A stretch of DNA of 64,000 nt from Urechis unicinctus (lineage: Eukaryota > Annelida > Polychaeta > Xenopneusta > Urechidae): NCBI GenBank assembly GCA_034190875.2, contig CM067358.1, forward strand, positions 54,799,217-54,863,216, read 5' to 3'. Below are positions 1 through 11,345 of this stretch, piece by piece. Position 1 is the stretch's first letter. The number at the start of each line of letters is the position of its first letter. A program made the translations under genes and the position numbers. The notes under the pieces were generated by a model, which worked only from the letters and a program-made list of their open reading frames with translations, had not been told where the DNA came from and searched no databases.

Positions 1-325
1 GCTTATGCCATATAGCATGGTATGCCTTCTCCATACACAACATGGTACAAATGGAATCACAGAGTGCTATTATTTGGAGCATAAAGATTTGACATAATAC
101 CCTTGATCCCTAGTTCATCACAGAACACCAGGCTTAACCTGGTTTTAATCTTCTTAACCTTGATTGAAAGCAGGTCCAGATTTCTGGTCCAGATTAAATC
201 TGTGGTTCCTAGAATGTCATTACCAGTAGCAGTGGACTGGTGATATCCACCAAGAAGTGCACCCTTTATTGGCATGAGGTTACCTCACATAACCTGGCCC
301 TTGCCAGGTAAGGTACTTGGTCCTT

Positions 326-346
326 GTCAGGTAAGGTAAGGTAAGG
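326..346. repeat. GTAAG short tandem repeat
   Basis: Three tandem GTAAG pentamers follow an earlier CAGGTAAGG copy at about 305. They lead directly into a 42-bp element at 350-391 that recurs at 603-644. Confidence 0.8.
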
Positions 347-349
347 ATA

Positions 350-391
350 GGCTTTAACGGCACACCAACACTAGTGTGTTATATGGTGCCT
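350..391 (+). repeat. 42-bp dispersed element, copy 1
   Basis: This block (TTTAACGGCACACCA, then GTGTTATATGGTGCCT) matches 603-644 with only a few differences. Both copies sit directly 3' of a short simple repeat (GTAAG here, TGAG there). That arrangement is typical of the tail of a SINE-like or MITE-like element. The similarity to gastropod genomic repeats is from memory and was not tested. Confidence 0.6.
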
Positions 392-570
392 ACTAAGGTG
401 GAGTATATACGAATACGAAAGGATAAGAAGAATTCAAAGGGTAAAACTAACCAAAATTAAACCCATTAGTATTAATTGAATTATATAAAATTGATGAGAA
501 TTGTATGATCTTCAATCTGTAATACAGTCCAATTTCTTTGATGAAACTTAGTATTTTAGGATTCACCCTT

Positions 571-599
571 TGAGTGAGTGAGTGAGTGAGTGAGTGAGT
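571..599. repeat. (TGAG)n microsatellite
   Basis: About seven perfect TGAG units, immediately followed by the second copy of the 42-bp element. Confidence 0.9.
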
Positions 600-602
600 A
601 CA

Positions 603-644
603 GGGTTTAACAGCACACCATCACCAATGTGTTATATGACGCCT
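603..644 (+). repeat. 42-bp dispersed element, copy 2
   Basis: Second copy of the element at 350-391 (TTTAACAGCACACCA, then GTGTTATATGACGCCT), directly adjoining the TGAG tract. Confidence 0.6.
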
Positions 645-767
645 CAAATGATTAGTAGATAAGTTTGACCTGATTAAGCAGCCGCCTTGTAGGATAAATG
701 GGAAAAAGACGACGTAAAAGATAAAAATACAAATGATTATCCTATGGCAAGTCACCACGAACCGATT

Positions 768-1180
768 GACTGAACCAGGACGTTCCAGTCTCTCGTCAAA
801 GCTAAATCCGGGCCCAAGTGGTGTGTTGAAGATATGGCCCGGGAAAGGACCTATCTGTTCAACCACGGGGATCCCATTATCCACAAACCCGAGTCGCAAC
901 CCACGGCCAACAGGTTGCCCCCTTGATGGACCTGTTAAGCAGCTGTCAAGGGTTGAAGGGAAAAACTGTGTGGATGGAAATGGATGACAAGAAGCAGAAT
1001 GAAAGAGCAAAAAGTAATGATAAGCTGGACCAGGCCATTCCAGCCTCTTGTCCAGGCAAAATCGGGCCAAAGGGATGCATAGCAGACATAGCCCTCACAA
1101 GGACTGCTCCTCTCAACCACCAGGACTCCATCTTCCACCAGTATGAGTTGCAACCCACAGCCAACAGGTTGTCCCCTGTT
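768..1180 (+). repeat. Diverged direct duplication, two ~165-bp copies offset ~253 bp
   Basis: The blocks at about 768-930 and 1021-1180 align along their length. Both contain an ACCAGG..TTCCAG stretch near the start and both end in GCAACCCAC(G/A)GCCAACAGGTTG. Several long open frames cross the region on both strands (to about 180 codons), but they start on non-ATG codons or run through the repeat in unrelated frames. I read it as a duplicated non-coding repeat rather than a gene. Confidence 0.6.
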
Positions 1181-1480
1181 TGTCGCCTCTACTACATGCA
1201 GGAGGATAGAGTGGGACTAATCTTACCCAGCACCCACAGGGCATTTCATGTGGCATACCATGAAAATGGAAACATGCTGGTTAACGAGCGGCATGGTCGC
1301 TACAGTGGAGGGTTAATACTGGTATACTTGCAGTTTCTGATGCAGAAAGTTGGTGAAGGGGTTCAATTTCATGTTCAATCTAGTACATATAATTATAAAG
1401 CTATCTCTGGCAAAAAGTTTGTTCAAGTGAATAAATTTCAAAATAAGAAGCAAAAATTGGCTAAGATAAATTGATAAACA

Positions 1481-2840
1481 TTGCTGTCAGCTGGGCCTTT
1501 AAAACCATAACCTCACCGACTGATAATGCATGTCATCCAACGCTTCAAATTTTATGCACAATTTAAGGGGAAAAAAGTTTGTCAACACCTTCGCTACAAT
1601 TTCATCGGGTTAAGCTATCATCATTTTTGGTTGAAGATTGCAATATACCCCATTGAGGAATTGCTTCCTTGACAAGGTAAGTGCTCAAGTCATTTCTCCA
1701 GATCAGGTTGACATACAAGCATAAAATGTTGTGCTTGGAAGACAATTGGGATGATCATTCTGATATTGCTTTGCAGTACCTTGTTGTCCTTTTTGTTTGC
1801 TCTTGTGACTTCCAAAAAATTGGGTGACCAATAATTGAGATGAGAGATACGATATAAGTATGTTTAAGGATAGTTTTAATAATTATTTCTCGATTGCCCA
1901 CGCCAACATAATTTCCTTGGCATGGGGTAGGTTGGTACTTCAGACATAACAGCCAATGGTAGGACCAAAATACATAGTTAATTTGGTTCAAGCATTGAAG
2001 TTTAAATTATCGGAAGCATTTGTATTCGCTGCTGCGTCCATTATGTCTTCATTATAGTGCATCATAACGTGACAAATTCATGTCACATTACCCAGTACTG
2101 AGATATTGCTATTATACACCGACATTGAGTAATCATTTGCCTTATTAATTAGGATCTGACAACACCAGACTGAAAATGTGCAATTGGTGTGGCAGCACAC
2201 TAGTTATTTATGGTATGGAAGATTAAAGAATTCAATATGTTGATTGACCGTGCAAAATAAGGCCGCTCCAGAACTTTTCACAAGCGTAATGAGCAAGCAA
2301 ATTATTCGACAGTTGGAAGCCATCACCCGGGGATCCTCGTCTCTATATGGGATATCAGACCGTCAACCATTAGGGGCGAGGAAATTTGCCTACAGCCTTA
2401 CACAAGTTACAGGCTACACCACAAACGCGCAGACGACACCAGCGTTTCAAGCAGCGCCACGGCAGCCCCTTTTGGCTACACTTGCGGGGCGATTTGAAAA
2501 TATTTACATTGACAATGGAAGCAACCAAGCGTCACTTACCTTAAGTAAAAAAACGATGCTTATATCATAGGTGAATATTGCTACAGCTCCGGAAAACTTG
2601 CAAATCTATAAATATTACTTGTAACCACAGAAAACAACAAATCACGAAATGTCGCAGTACACAGACCGGTATTTACCAAACGAAGGCACTGAGGTCAAAC
2701 GTAACCGGGATAAACTTTCGGATCATAATGGATAAAACGAAACCATTATGATTACCGTGGCGCGATTGGTGGTGCCTTTCGATTCAGGGGTGACGCAAAA
2801 TAAACCACCGCAGCTGAGAGCTGGCGCTGCTCTGGGATGG
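1481..2840. other. No recognisable gene
   Basis: AT-rich sequence without tandem structure. One open stretch of about 90 codons runs from an ATG at about 2289 to 2570 (+). It is slightly richer in GC than its surroundings but has no recognisable motif, and is left as an unassigned open frame. Confidence 0.5.
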
Positions 2841-3133
2841 TCACGAATTCCATTTGGCAGAGGCACAACTTTTAAGTGAAGCGGTCGTGCACACGTATCG
2901 AATGATAAACATGGAGAATGTTATATCCTCGTTGGCGTTGTCAGGAAAATTAGGTCCATGCAGCCTAGTGTCGATGCACATGTCGTCACGACGGCTGTTT
3001 ATTAAGCACGTTGTAATTCTCACAAATCCGTTTGGTGATTGCGAATTAAGTCTTTCTGACGGCTGATGAAACAGTTGTCAGGATGATTTCAAATGCCAGT
3101 CCCCACCAGTAGAGTAAGGCGAATTTAAGTGGT

Positions 3134-3268
3134 GGGGGGGGGGGGGGGGGGGGGGGTCGTTTCCCCCCAATTGCGGACCTTTCTCATGGCTCATAATGAT
3201 GTGCAAAAGTGGTCGAAAACGTTAACAACCCCCCCCCCCCTTTCTGGGCCCCCCCCCCCCCCCCCCCC
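3134..3268. repeat. Poly-G tract followed by two poly-C tracts
   Basis: A run of 23 G at 3134-3156 is followed by 12 C at 3229-3240 and 20 C at 3249-3268. The G and C runs are complementary and could pair with a loop of about 70-90 bases; the G run could also form a quadruplex. Run lengths of this kind are often unreliable in assemblies. Confidence 0.85.
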
Positions 3269-3840
3269 TGGCTACGGGCCTTTGTTACGAGCCCTTTGTT
3301 GATGGGTGGCCAGGGTAAAATGACATAAGGTTCAAATGTGCCCAGCCAATGGTCAACAACAATTGTCTTCATTATCTACATAGAAGAACATTACAGTCGG
3401 GTTGAAACACAAACCTTTGTCCTGGAAAAACGTTTGTAAAAAGACTTATGTGAACTAGCTGCTACTATCTTAGCTGGTGAACTGTTCCATCGGGTCACAA
3501 GCTATTTCTTCTTAGTTCCATCCTAGCCAAAGGATTTTCCAGGGTGCACGAATGTCTCATCAATGCGAAGCTGACAAAACATATCAACACTAATAGTTTC
3601 CGATCCGTTGCGAATATAAAAAACCCATAAGAGAAATGTCAGCCCCAACAGGAGCAATCTTTGTTCACAACTTACATCAGGCATACTGACTACGAGCTCT
3701 GTGGCATGTCTTTGTATCTCATCTGAAATATCTATGTGACGAGGGAAAGGTGAGCACGCCTGAGTGGCTTATTCTAGATGATTCTTAACAACTTCCTTAT
3801 ACAGCGTGATAAAAAAAAATATTGGTGGGCAGTTTTGGGG

Positions 3841-4398
3841 CAGTTGGCACAATGATCTAGATAGTGTAATTGGCACAATGATTTAGATAGTGCAGTTGGC
3901 CTAATGATCTAGATAGTGTAATTGGCACAATGATCTAGATAGTGCAGTTGGCATAATGATCCAGATAGTGTAATTTGCACAATGATCTAGATAGTGCTGT
4001 TGGCATATTGATCTAGATAATGTAATCGGCACAATGATTTAGATAGTGCAGTTGGCACAATGATCCAGATAGTGCTGTTGGCGCAACGATCTAGATAGTG
4101 CAGTTGGCATAATGATCTAGATAGTGTAACTGGCACAATGATGTAGATAGTGCAGTTGGCATAATGATCTAGATAGTGTAATTGGCTCAATGATGTACAT
4201 AGTGCAGTTGGCATAATGATCCAGATAGTACTGTTGGCGCAGCGATCTAGACAGTGCAGTTGGCATAATGATCTAGATAGTGTAATTGCCACAATGATGT
4301 AGATAGTGCTGTTGGCATAATGATGTAGATAGTGTAATTTGCACAATGATCTATATGGTGCAGTTGACACGATGATCCAGATAGTGCAGTTGGCATAA
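3841..4398. repeat. 26-bp minisatellite with alternating variants
   Basis: About 21 units of a 26-bp motif of the form TTGGCACAATGATCTAGATA plus a six-base end. Units ending GTGTAA and GTGCAG (or GTGCTG) alternate through much of the array, which suggests a 52-bp higher-order unit. The long open frame on the minus strand is only the translation of the repeat. Confidence 0.9.
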
Positions 4399-4472
4399 TG
4401 CACCACACTTTAGTTCAGATTGAGGACCAAAAACTAGACTTTTAACTAACATCAAAGCTTTATAACGCCAAC

Positions 4473-4638
4473 CACACCTCTCTGTCTGCTACCATCCCTG
4501 CCTGCCACACCTCTCTGTCTGCTACCATCCCCGCCTGCCACACAAGTCTGTCTGCTGCCATCCCCGCCTGCCACACCTCTCTGTCTGCTGCCATCCCTGC
4601 CTGCCTCACCTCTCTGTCTGCTGCCATCCCCGCCTGCC
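4473..4638. repeat. 33-bp minisatellite, 5 copies
   Basis: Five 33-bp units built on CTCTCTGTCTGCTACCATCC and CTGCCTGC. The unit length is a multiple of three, so the minus strand reads as an 11-residue protein repeat. There is no other sign of coding. Confidence 0.9.
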
Positions 4639-4834
4639 TGGTGACTAAGTTATTCAAAGGGATAATCATACGCTTGGCTTATATAGCGAAGTTGAATATT
4701 GTGTTTAAGTTGTGCGTATTCCTGAATATCTGCAACCCGCGAAGCCTCACGCTACAGACCTGATAAACTTCCTCACTCCTAACCGTCCTCTCTTCAACTT
4801 GTCGTATATGCAAGAATTCACCTTTAGCAACTGA

Positions 4835-4992
4835 GATCTTGTTCCAGCACCAAGCCGAGTATCAATGCGATGCAGCTTGTTAAAGCCATCGTTCTCATTG
4901 TTATTATTGTCGTACTTCTGATCTCAACATGTTAAATTGTCTTCAAAACTTTCTCAAAATTCAACGGTCCCAAAAGGGATGAGCCACTCTAG
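4835..4992 (+). pseudogene. Relic of the small membrane-protein family (3' part only)
   Basis: The translation keeps the family's membrane segment (AMQLVKAIVLI followed by hydrophobic residues to LLISTC) and the tail (IVFKTFSKF, then GPKRDEP), ending at TAG 4990-4992. The codon after STC, a lysine codon in the intact members, is TAA here (4933-4935), so the frame is broken just after the membrane segment. The glycosylated N-terminal half cannot be found upstream; similarity fades before about 4835. The sequence matches the copies at 25.3 and 35.7 kb more closely than those at 51.7 and 59.8 kb. It lies on the opposite strand to the first pair and about 20 kb away. I read it as a truncated, inactivated copy. 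Confidence 0.65.
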
Positions 4993-5950
4993 AGGTAGTA
5001 TGTTGTTTGTGTCCATTGCTTGAATTTTTCAATAATCCTGTTCTGTTTCTCAGTGACTGCCTTGTCGCTTGTCGTCCATCGTATCCGGTCATGGGCGGGT
5101 TTTGCAAATTAGCAAACCATTACTTCAATGAGGCTCAATCAAATGCATAATCACTTTGTCGTAGCTTTTAGTGAGCTTCGTGACGCTTTAATCACACTTG
5201 TTCCTTCAAACAGTACTGGCACAGATGTGTACGCCCACTCCGTCATTTATCACCCCCTGGCGGCTTTCAGTGTAACTCATCAATGAGCTCGCTATGTGCA
5301 CGTCCTACGCTGCTATCAGATGATCGCCTCAATAGAATAGAACAACGTATGCAGTATAGGAGCAGACGCATAACGCAATTATCAGTCGTCGAGTAATATA
5401 ATAGACATGTTAGACACTGTCTGAATGATTGCATTCGTGAGGTCCGCATCTCGCGGTTTGAAACCATTGGGACTATCATTATTACAACTGCTTTTGTGCA
5501 GTTTGATAGAGACCATGATTAAATGATAAGCGTTAATTGAAAATGTGCCAACAAAGCGGGTGCCATAATAAATTTTCATTTGAGCTCTTGATGGTGAATA
5601 ATTGTCAACTTTTTCATTGTAAACAAGGACGTGTAGAAGGTTTTTCTGCTGTTGAACCCGTGCAATGTAGAAATCTGTGTATTGGTTTGACATGTGTCGG
5701 TCCTTAATTGCGCTCGCTTGGCCATACACGATGGCAAGCGATCTCCTTACTTATCGGCTGATCGGCTTCTACGCAAGCTAGGATTCACCTCTGCCCCACG
5801 TAAATCGATTTGGGGCAAATTCGGGCCATTACGCGAGGATATATTGATAAGAATTATCAACTCTTAAATGTTACAAAAATATTATCTGTTGTGTTCGATT
5901 AGAAGAATAATATACACTTTATTGGGAAAACTTTTCTGTCGTTTCTAAAA

Positions 5951-6210
5951 ATGGCGACAGTCTGATGTGAAAACGAATTTGTTATCGGAAATCGACTGAA
6001 AAAAGCTATAGAGAGTTATAAGCCGGGATCGGAATTGAACGACAAGCAACGAGAGTGTTTGGAGAAGTTGTTCATGCATGGAAAAGACGTTGTTGCTGCT
6101 CTACCAACGGGGCATGGGAAGAGCCTGATATACCATTTGCTCAAAGATTTGCTACCCTCCCCCGAAAGGAGGTGGTAATCGTATTTTGCCCGCTAAATAT
6201 CTGGTGAAGC
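5951..6210 (+). pseudogene. RecQ-family DNA helicase N-terminal fragment, broken
   Basis: From an ATG at 5951 one frame encodes a RecQ-like helicase start. It has an LNDKQRECLEKLF segment resembling the RecQ Q/motif 0 region, then a Walker A/motif I (ALPTGHGKSLIYHL) matching the family pattern PTGxGKS. The frame has TGA at codon 5 (5963-5965) and ends at TAA 6176-6178. Shifting one frame just before that stop restores VVIVFCPLN, which fits RecQ motif Ia, after which similarity is lost. The fragment therefore carries a premature stop, a frameshift and a loss of everything beyond motif Ia. RecQ-like genes of this size are often multicopy or transposon-borne in invertebrates; that link is inference. 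It cannot encode a helicase. Confidence 0.75.
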
Positions 6211-6339
6211 AAAATCCCATAGACGGTGACAATAGGGCCCATCAATTTTTCGGGAAGAGCAATTACATTTTGATTTGCAATTGTCATCAGCACATCCAAG
6301 AGAAAATGACAGCTGCAAGTTAAATCCACAGAAATAGTT

Positions 6340-6549
6340 TCAGAAAGCTGGCCTGTGGAATTTACTCAACACAACAGAAGTGGTGGGTTTTTTTTTGCTC
6401 TTTAGGACCATTTCAATTTGAGACATGTCAATGCCGGAAGGATGATTGTCACTTTGGGTGCTGATCTCCGTTTCAGGTAATGTACTTGCCGAAGAAGATT
6501 GAATAGATGACTGAGTATGACAGTCCGTGTGTTCGCTATCAAAGGACAT
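6340..6549 (-). CDS. Hypothetical short open frame next to the helicase relic
   Basis: A 69-codon frame with a true ATG at 6549-6547. It is rich in Ser/Thr/Gln with a lysine run (SKKKPTTSV) near the end, low-complexity and acidic in its first half. No family is recognised. Just downstream on the same strand (about 6320), TTAACTTGCAG resembles a splice acceptor, followed by a Cys-rich stretch ending near 6210. It lies convergent to the helicase fragment at 5951-6210. It could be the first exon of a gene whose remainder overlaps the relic, or part of the same decayed mobile element. Confidence 0.25.
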   Translation of the reverse strand: MSFDSEHTDCHTQSSIQSSSASTLPETEISTQSDNHPSGIDMSQIEMVLKSKKKPTTSVVLSKFHRPAF

Positions 6550-7269
6550 TTTTCACCTGTAAGTTTTTAGCTACTGTTTGGTCTGACATCGAAACAAACA
6601 ACGCAATCGAATTTCACTGTCTTAGCAGGTGTTTTGATCGACGAGCGGTTTTCTTTGTTCTCGCGAAATCATGTTGACTATTCATGTTTGTTTATGTTTG
6701 ACACACGCTGCTTGCTATCGCCCGGTCATAGGTCAAGGCCGGGTCAAATCGCTTGTGCTCTGTTACCTGTTGTAGAGATGTTATGTTAGCGCGCCATGGA
6801 GAGTGGATGGCAAGATGGCGTTGTGAATATAGCATAATTCTAACAAACCAGGACCCGTAGCATCATCATTGTAATGGATCCCAGTGTTACCAGGTTGCCT
6901 CATCCGAAGCCATGACGGATGATGCGCCCGACAACAGAGAGCGTGGTCTGTGCAGGTGTGTAGCCGGTCGATTGGTCCTATCGTATGTTTCCATTCACCC
7001 ATGTAAATCAAATCATTACATGAGCTCATCTACAGAATAGTTCCTAGTAAATTTAATGAAATTCATACTGACAAGTTAAAAGCTATATTCGCTTTGTGCC
7101 ACAGCAAGGCAATAAATTAGCGAAGCAAGTTATTAAATGTAACCCGAGGATACAAAGGAAATCGACAGTATAACATCTGTTGACAATATTACCATAAGTG
7201 TAAAAGCCCAAGAAATAAATTTCAGTGAAGGAATGTATCTCGACCATGTATTAAGGGTTAGCCTCTCGG

Positions 7270-7365
7270 CATGGACAGCGTTTGGCTGGTCGGTACGCTG
7301 TGGTACGGACTGGTTGTGGACAGCTGTCGGCTGCTCGGTACGCTGTGGTACGGACTGGTCGTGGT
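7270..7365 (+). repeat. Tandem direct duplication
   Basis: The block CGGTACGCTGTGGTACGGAC occurs twice about 50-57 bp apart with similar flanks (GACTGGT(T/C)GTGG). Confidence 0.8.
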
Positions 7366-7458
7366 TCAGTCTTCCTTGAATTAGGAAGGAGGTAAAATTA
7401 CAAGTCGGGTGTAGAGGGAGTGGTCATCACTACTTCCGGGCCAACGACGAGAACGGTT

Positions 7459-7592
7459 TCATCATCATCATCACCTGCCGCATCATCATCATCACCTGCC
7501 GCATCATCATCATCACCTGCCGCATCATCATCATCATCACCTGCCGCATCATCATCATCACCTGCCGCATCGTCATCATCACCTGCCGCATC
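7459..7592. repeat. 21-bp minisatellite (CATCATCATCATCACCTGCCG type)
   Basis: About six to seven units with 18-24 bp length variants caused by gain or loss of CAT triplets. Both strands stay open (Ser/Pro/Ala on plus, Asp/Ala/Gly on minus) because the unit is a multiple of three. Confidence 0.9.
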
Positions 7593-7639
7593 GTTCGCTA
7601 CACACTCGGTTCGTCTGCTTCCAAACACGATGTAGCGGC

Positions 7640-8110
7640 CTCTCCGCCCAACATATCCTATACCTAATCAGCTTAGGCCGGAGATAGCTAAGAGCGTTTA
7701 TTTTCCCGCTCTAATTTCGCGGATTTCGTTAAGCTTCAGTATAAATGCCCGCAGGTCACGCACGAAGTCTTGACACACCCTGCCAACCCCCGCTACCTGT
7801 CTGCAGTAAAACACGTGTTATTGTTTAAAGTGTGGGAATACTGCTGTGGGCGATCTGTAGCGAGGTTGCTTCTCGTACCCGCGCTATCAGTACTTGTTGT
7901 GATCTCCTCTGCTCAGGGGAATGTGCTGTGGTTGTTGGGATAAGTTGAAGCGAGGTTCACGGAGATATGCGGCTGGGAGTTAACTTTTGCTGGCTGGGTC
8001 AGTAGATTGACTTAGTTGTTAAACCACAGGCAGACCACATATGACTTGTGTCCTAGCACCATAATCTAAGTCAGGCCGAAAGTGAGAGTTATATATCATA
8101 GCCCTTACGC
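7640..8110 (+). promoter_or_regulatory. Dispersed TATA-bearing module, copy P1
   Basis: The module has an ATCAGCTTAGG block, then GCTAAGAGCGTTTATTTTCC, and a TATAAAT box at 7740-7746 about 50 bp further on. Similarity to copy P3 (18.76-19.13 kb) continues past the box to GTGAGAGTTATATATCATAG at about 8080-8100. The conserved spacing to the TATA box suggests a duplicated core promoter, or an LTR-like unit. No reading frame follows that I can support. Confidence 0.45.
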
Positions 8111-8608
8111 GGGATGACTTTGTCCCTAGCCGGCGAGTCACCAAACTCTTATGGGTTGCCGAATTGAGTCATTTACACCCACTTTTTTGGCCACCTGAGT
8201 CCCATAATTTCACATGACACGAAAATCCTGCTTCTTAAATGATTATAATTATTCGGTATAATTATGAAATGAGTTAATTAACTCATTCCAAATATTGCAG
8301 CAGATATTTCCTTCCAAATTCGAAGACCAAAGAAGGCCAGTTGAGAATTTTGCTTTTATATGTCAAAATTAACTGACAGAAAATAACCAAAATAGATAAA
8401 TATTTCGATGAATCATGTAGTGAGATGACAAACTAAGTTCTTCATCTGACATCTGCAAAGAGGTGTTATTGCTTGATCTTCAATCGATATTGTAACATGT
8501 AATATAATTTGACTGCGTCAGCTTCAAAGTAACTATTCTTAATAATGCTATGTCTTAAGAGATTCAGGACGCCTTTCACGTTCAGTAATAAGAGAAACAG
8601 CTCTGACA

Positions 8609-8731
8609 CTGGTTTGATGATCTGCTCGTTTGATGGTCTGCTGGTTTGATGGTCCGCTGGTTTGATGGTCCGCTAGTTTGATGGTTTGCTCGTATGATGG
8701 ACTGCTCGTTTGATGGTCTGCTCGTTTGATG
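8609..8731. repeat. 16-bp minisatellite
   Basis: 7.7 units of a 16-bp motif of the form CTCGTTTGATGGTCTG, with substitutions but no indels. Confidence 0.9.
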
Positions 8732-9440
8732 TTTATTTCCACATGTGTAAGGAGACGTATTTCAGCAACTGATGGTGACCGTTGGAGATAATATTGCTTC
8801 ATAAATTCATATCTAGTCTGGCTCAATCCAATGTTCGTGAAAACGGGTAATATAGCGCTCATTTCAGTAGCAATACAACTACTGTAACTGTGCATTGTCC
8901 ACAACTTTTCGATTAGGAATCTTACAGTAGAATAACGATCATTATTTCAGAATATCAACGGTAGTTTTCTATTTGTATAGCATTTTATGGCTTGAGAAAT
9001 GTGTCAATTATTTTTCGACAACGTTTCATCTGTTGTTTTGCATGAAATACTCCAGGACAGCCTGAATTTCCACATTGTATTATCATCCTATCAATGACTG
9101 AAATCAAGATGTGTTTCCCATACTAAAAGTATTGACTATTTAAAATAACCAAAATAGATAAATATTGCAATGAATCATGGAGTGAGATGACAAAGTAAGT
9201 TCATCGTGTTATAGATGACTGGCTTAATATACTAGCTATAGTAACATTCTATTTATGACTATATGTCAGGATGTGCTTCATGTAGGGACAACATGTCCAT
9301 TCTTTGAATGACTGAAGGATAGGATTTACGTCAAATACTAGCAATTTGGACCTGTTTCTCATATCAACAGCATCAATATTTAATGACTCTCTGAAATCAG
9401 GGTTTGTTACGTATGCTAACGTCATTAACATTCTGTTGAG

Positions 9441-9715
9441 GTTTTAAAGTCAGGATATATTTGATATACTAACATCATTAATATTCCCGTCTTAAAGTCA
9501 GAATATGTTTGATATACTGACAATATTAACATTCTCTGGATGTCTTAAAGTCAGAATATGTTTGATATACTAACAATATTAACATTCTCTGGATGTCTTA
9601 AAGTCAAAATATGTTTGATATACTAACAACATTAACATTCTCTGGATGTCTTAAAGTCAGAATATGTTTGATATACTAACAACATTAACATTCTCTGGAT
9701 GTCTTAAAGCCACGA
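9441..9715. repeat. 53-bp minisatellite
   Basis: About five units containing AAAGTCAGAATATGTTTGAT, ATACTAACA and ATTAACATTCTCTGGATGTC. The last three are nearly identical and the first is most diverged. Confidence 0.9.
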
Positions 9716-10237
9716 TATATTAAAATCATAACATGTATTAACATTTAGTAGATGGCGACAAGTCAGCCTGCTCACATATGCAAATCATATACAACAGCCG
9801 TCAAGGATATAGCCTCACAACCGACATATGATATAAGGATACTATGCTATATTCATTGAGCTTTATCTCACTACAAAAACAACACTACCCCAGCACACTA
9901 TGGACTACCTCAAAAATAGATTTTTTTCAGCCATACATATGAATAAAATATCACCAATCACATTCTTCATTCGCGTTTCCCAAAATTACATCTTATTTGC
10001 AATAATATTGCTAATTGTATCAATCTCTTCCGCATCCGATCACACTTATATTTCTAAAGGGATCAAAAAATATTATTACGCATGTATTTGGTAATAATTG
10101 GCGTGACATCAAGGACGTCTTAATGACACGCATTATCTCGGCAAAGATAGTTAAAGTGTGTGCGGATTAATCAACATGTAAAGTAAAGTTAGCCATAACT
10201 GGACAGCCTTTTTGATAGGTTCGATCTATTATCCTAG

Positions 10238-10558
10238 ATGATGTACTGCAATATGGCCATGTCACATTTCCGTCCCTGCCTTTCGAAATATACATTACAT
10301 ATGTTCTTCTCCTATTGTGCCCCCTTATGTGTATATGCAATGATAACCGTAAATCAGATCACATTTAATCTCTTGCAGACTAAAATTAGGTCATGTTCAA
10401 ATCTCAGCAGTGCCTGCCTCCACACTTCTACCTGCATGAATACTAATCAAGCTCTCTTGGCAGCGCTGAACTCTTCACTTCGGACTGGTTCCCATGTTAG
10501 CAGACTTCTGGGTACAAAGAGTTTGCGTGCTGTTCAATCAAAGCTCAAGCGTTTATAG
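10238..10558 (+). CDS. Candidate terminal exon or short open frame
   Basis: An ATG-started frame of 106 codons. A good splice acceptor (TTTAATCTCTTGCAG) ends at about 10380, and the frame stays open from there to TAG at 10556-10558. So the real unit, if any, could be an exon of about 178 bp rather than the whole frame. That part has several cysteines (including CLHTSTC), then a helix-like stretch (QALLAALNSSLRTG) and a basic C-terminus. No signal peptide, homologue or conserved copy was identified. It may be chance. Confidence 0.2.
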   Translation: MMYCNMAMSHFRPCLSKYTLHMFFSYCAPLCVYAMITVNQITFNLLQTKIRSCSNLSSACLHTSTCMNTNQALLAALNSSLRTGSHVSRLLGTKSLRAVQSKLKRL

Positions 10559-11039
10559 GCGGAAGGTGTTCTCGAAATAAAGCAGCATCATTAATAAATG
10601 CGATTGCTGCTGTACCGATTTGTGCGTGGAGCTCCGCGCACGCAGTCCAACGATCAAATTATCTACTTATGCGTTTAATTTGATACTGGCAGGAGGGTTG
10701 AACTCAGCGCGCACGAAGAGTTGAGTTTGTCTGGTTGGTTGTCTTACAGCACGAATTTCATAGAAGAGCGGCTATACGGCTGCAAAGTGTGGCATCACTT
10801 CACTGACAACAGTTCCAACTGCCTCCTTAACACCTTTTCGCTGTGACATTCTAGTCACGTTTGGGTGGTGATATCGCTGTTGATTCATTTGAAAAGTATA
10901 TACCAATCTTACATAATCGTTTAGGGAATGACAGAGACCACAACATCAGTTAGAAAGACAAAATACAAGGCGTCAAATATCCTTATATTGTATAGTAGAG
11001 ACCCCCCATTGTTGGAGCCAGTCTTGCCATTTTCGCACC

Positions 11040-11345
11040 TTTTGTTAGGAAATATACCGGGCAGGTAATTATTTCTATGTGCCTATGCAGTGTTTACTTA
11101 CCAAGATAACAGCTGCATTGCCACTCACAGTTGCCTCAATAGGATCTGTGTGTTGGGGTGGGGAGGAGGGATGGTTAATGACGCTTACAGAGTGCAGTGT
11201 TTACACTGACAACACCGTTAACAAACACCCTATGATGCACCGACTACCGCCGCTCTCTCATTACAACAGCATTCATGAGTATATTAGCCGCAGACGGATC
11301 AAGCTGCCAAAAGCTTCCAAGGTGTCCAGTGGAAATTTACTTTGA
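11040..11345 (+). repeat. Dispersed module M, copy 1
   Basis: It starts GGCAGGTAATTATTTCTATG and runs through CAGTGTTTACTTACCAAGAT, CACAGTTGCCTCAATA, GGAGGGATGGTTAATGAC and TTTACACTGACAACACC. The same series occurs at 14600-14770 (+), 26170-26510 (-) and 36550-36980 (-). The frame open here (88 codons) is not preserved in the other copies, so I treat this as a repeat or a regulatory/untranslated block. Confidence 0.65.

Noticed and set aside
621..1474. Three overlapping frames of 84-183 codons
   Set aside because: They run through a diverged direct duplication in incompatible frames and strands, without a recognisable domain.
3987..4406. 139-codon repetitive minus-strand frame
   Set aside because: Translation of the 26-bp minisatellite.
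7398..7635. Asp-Ala and Ser-Pro repeat frames
   Set aside because: Products of the 21-bp CAT-rich minisatellite.
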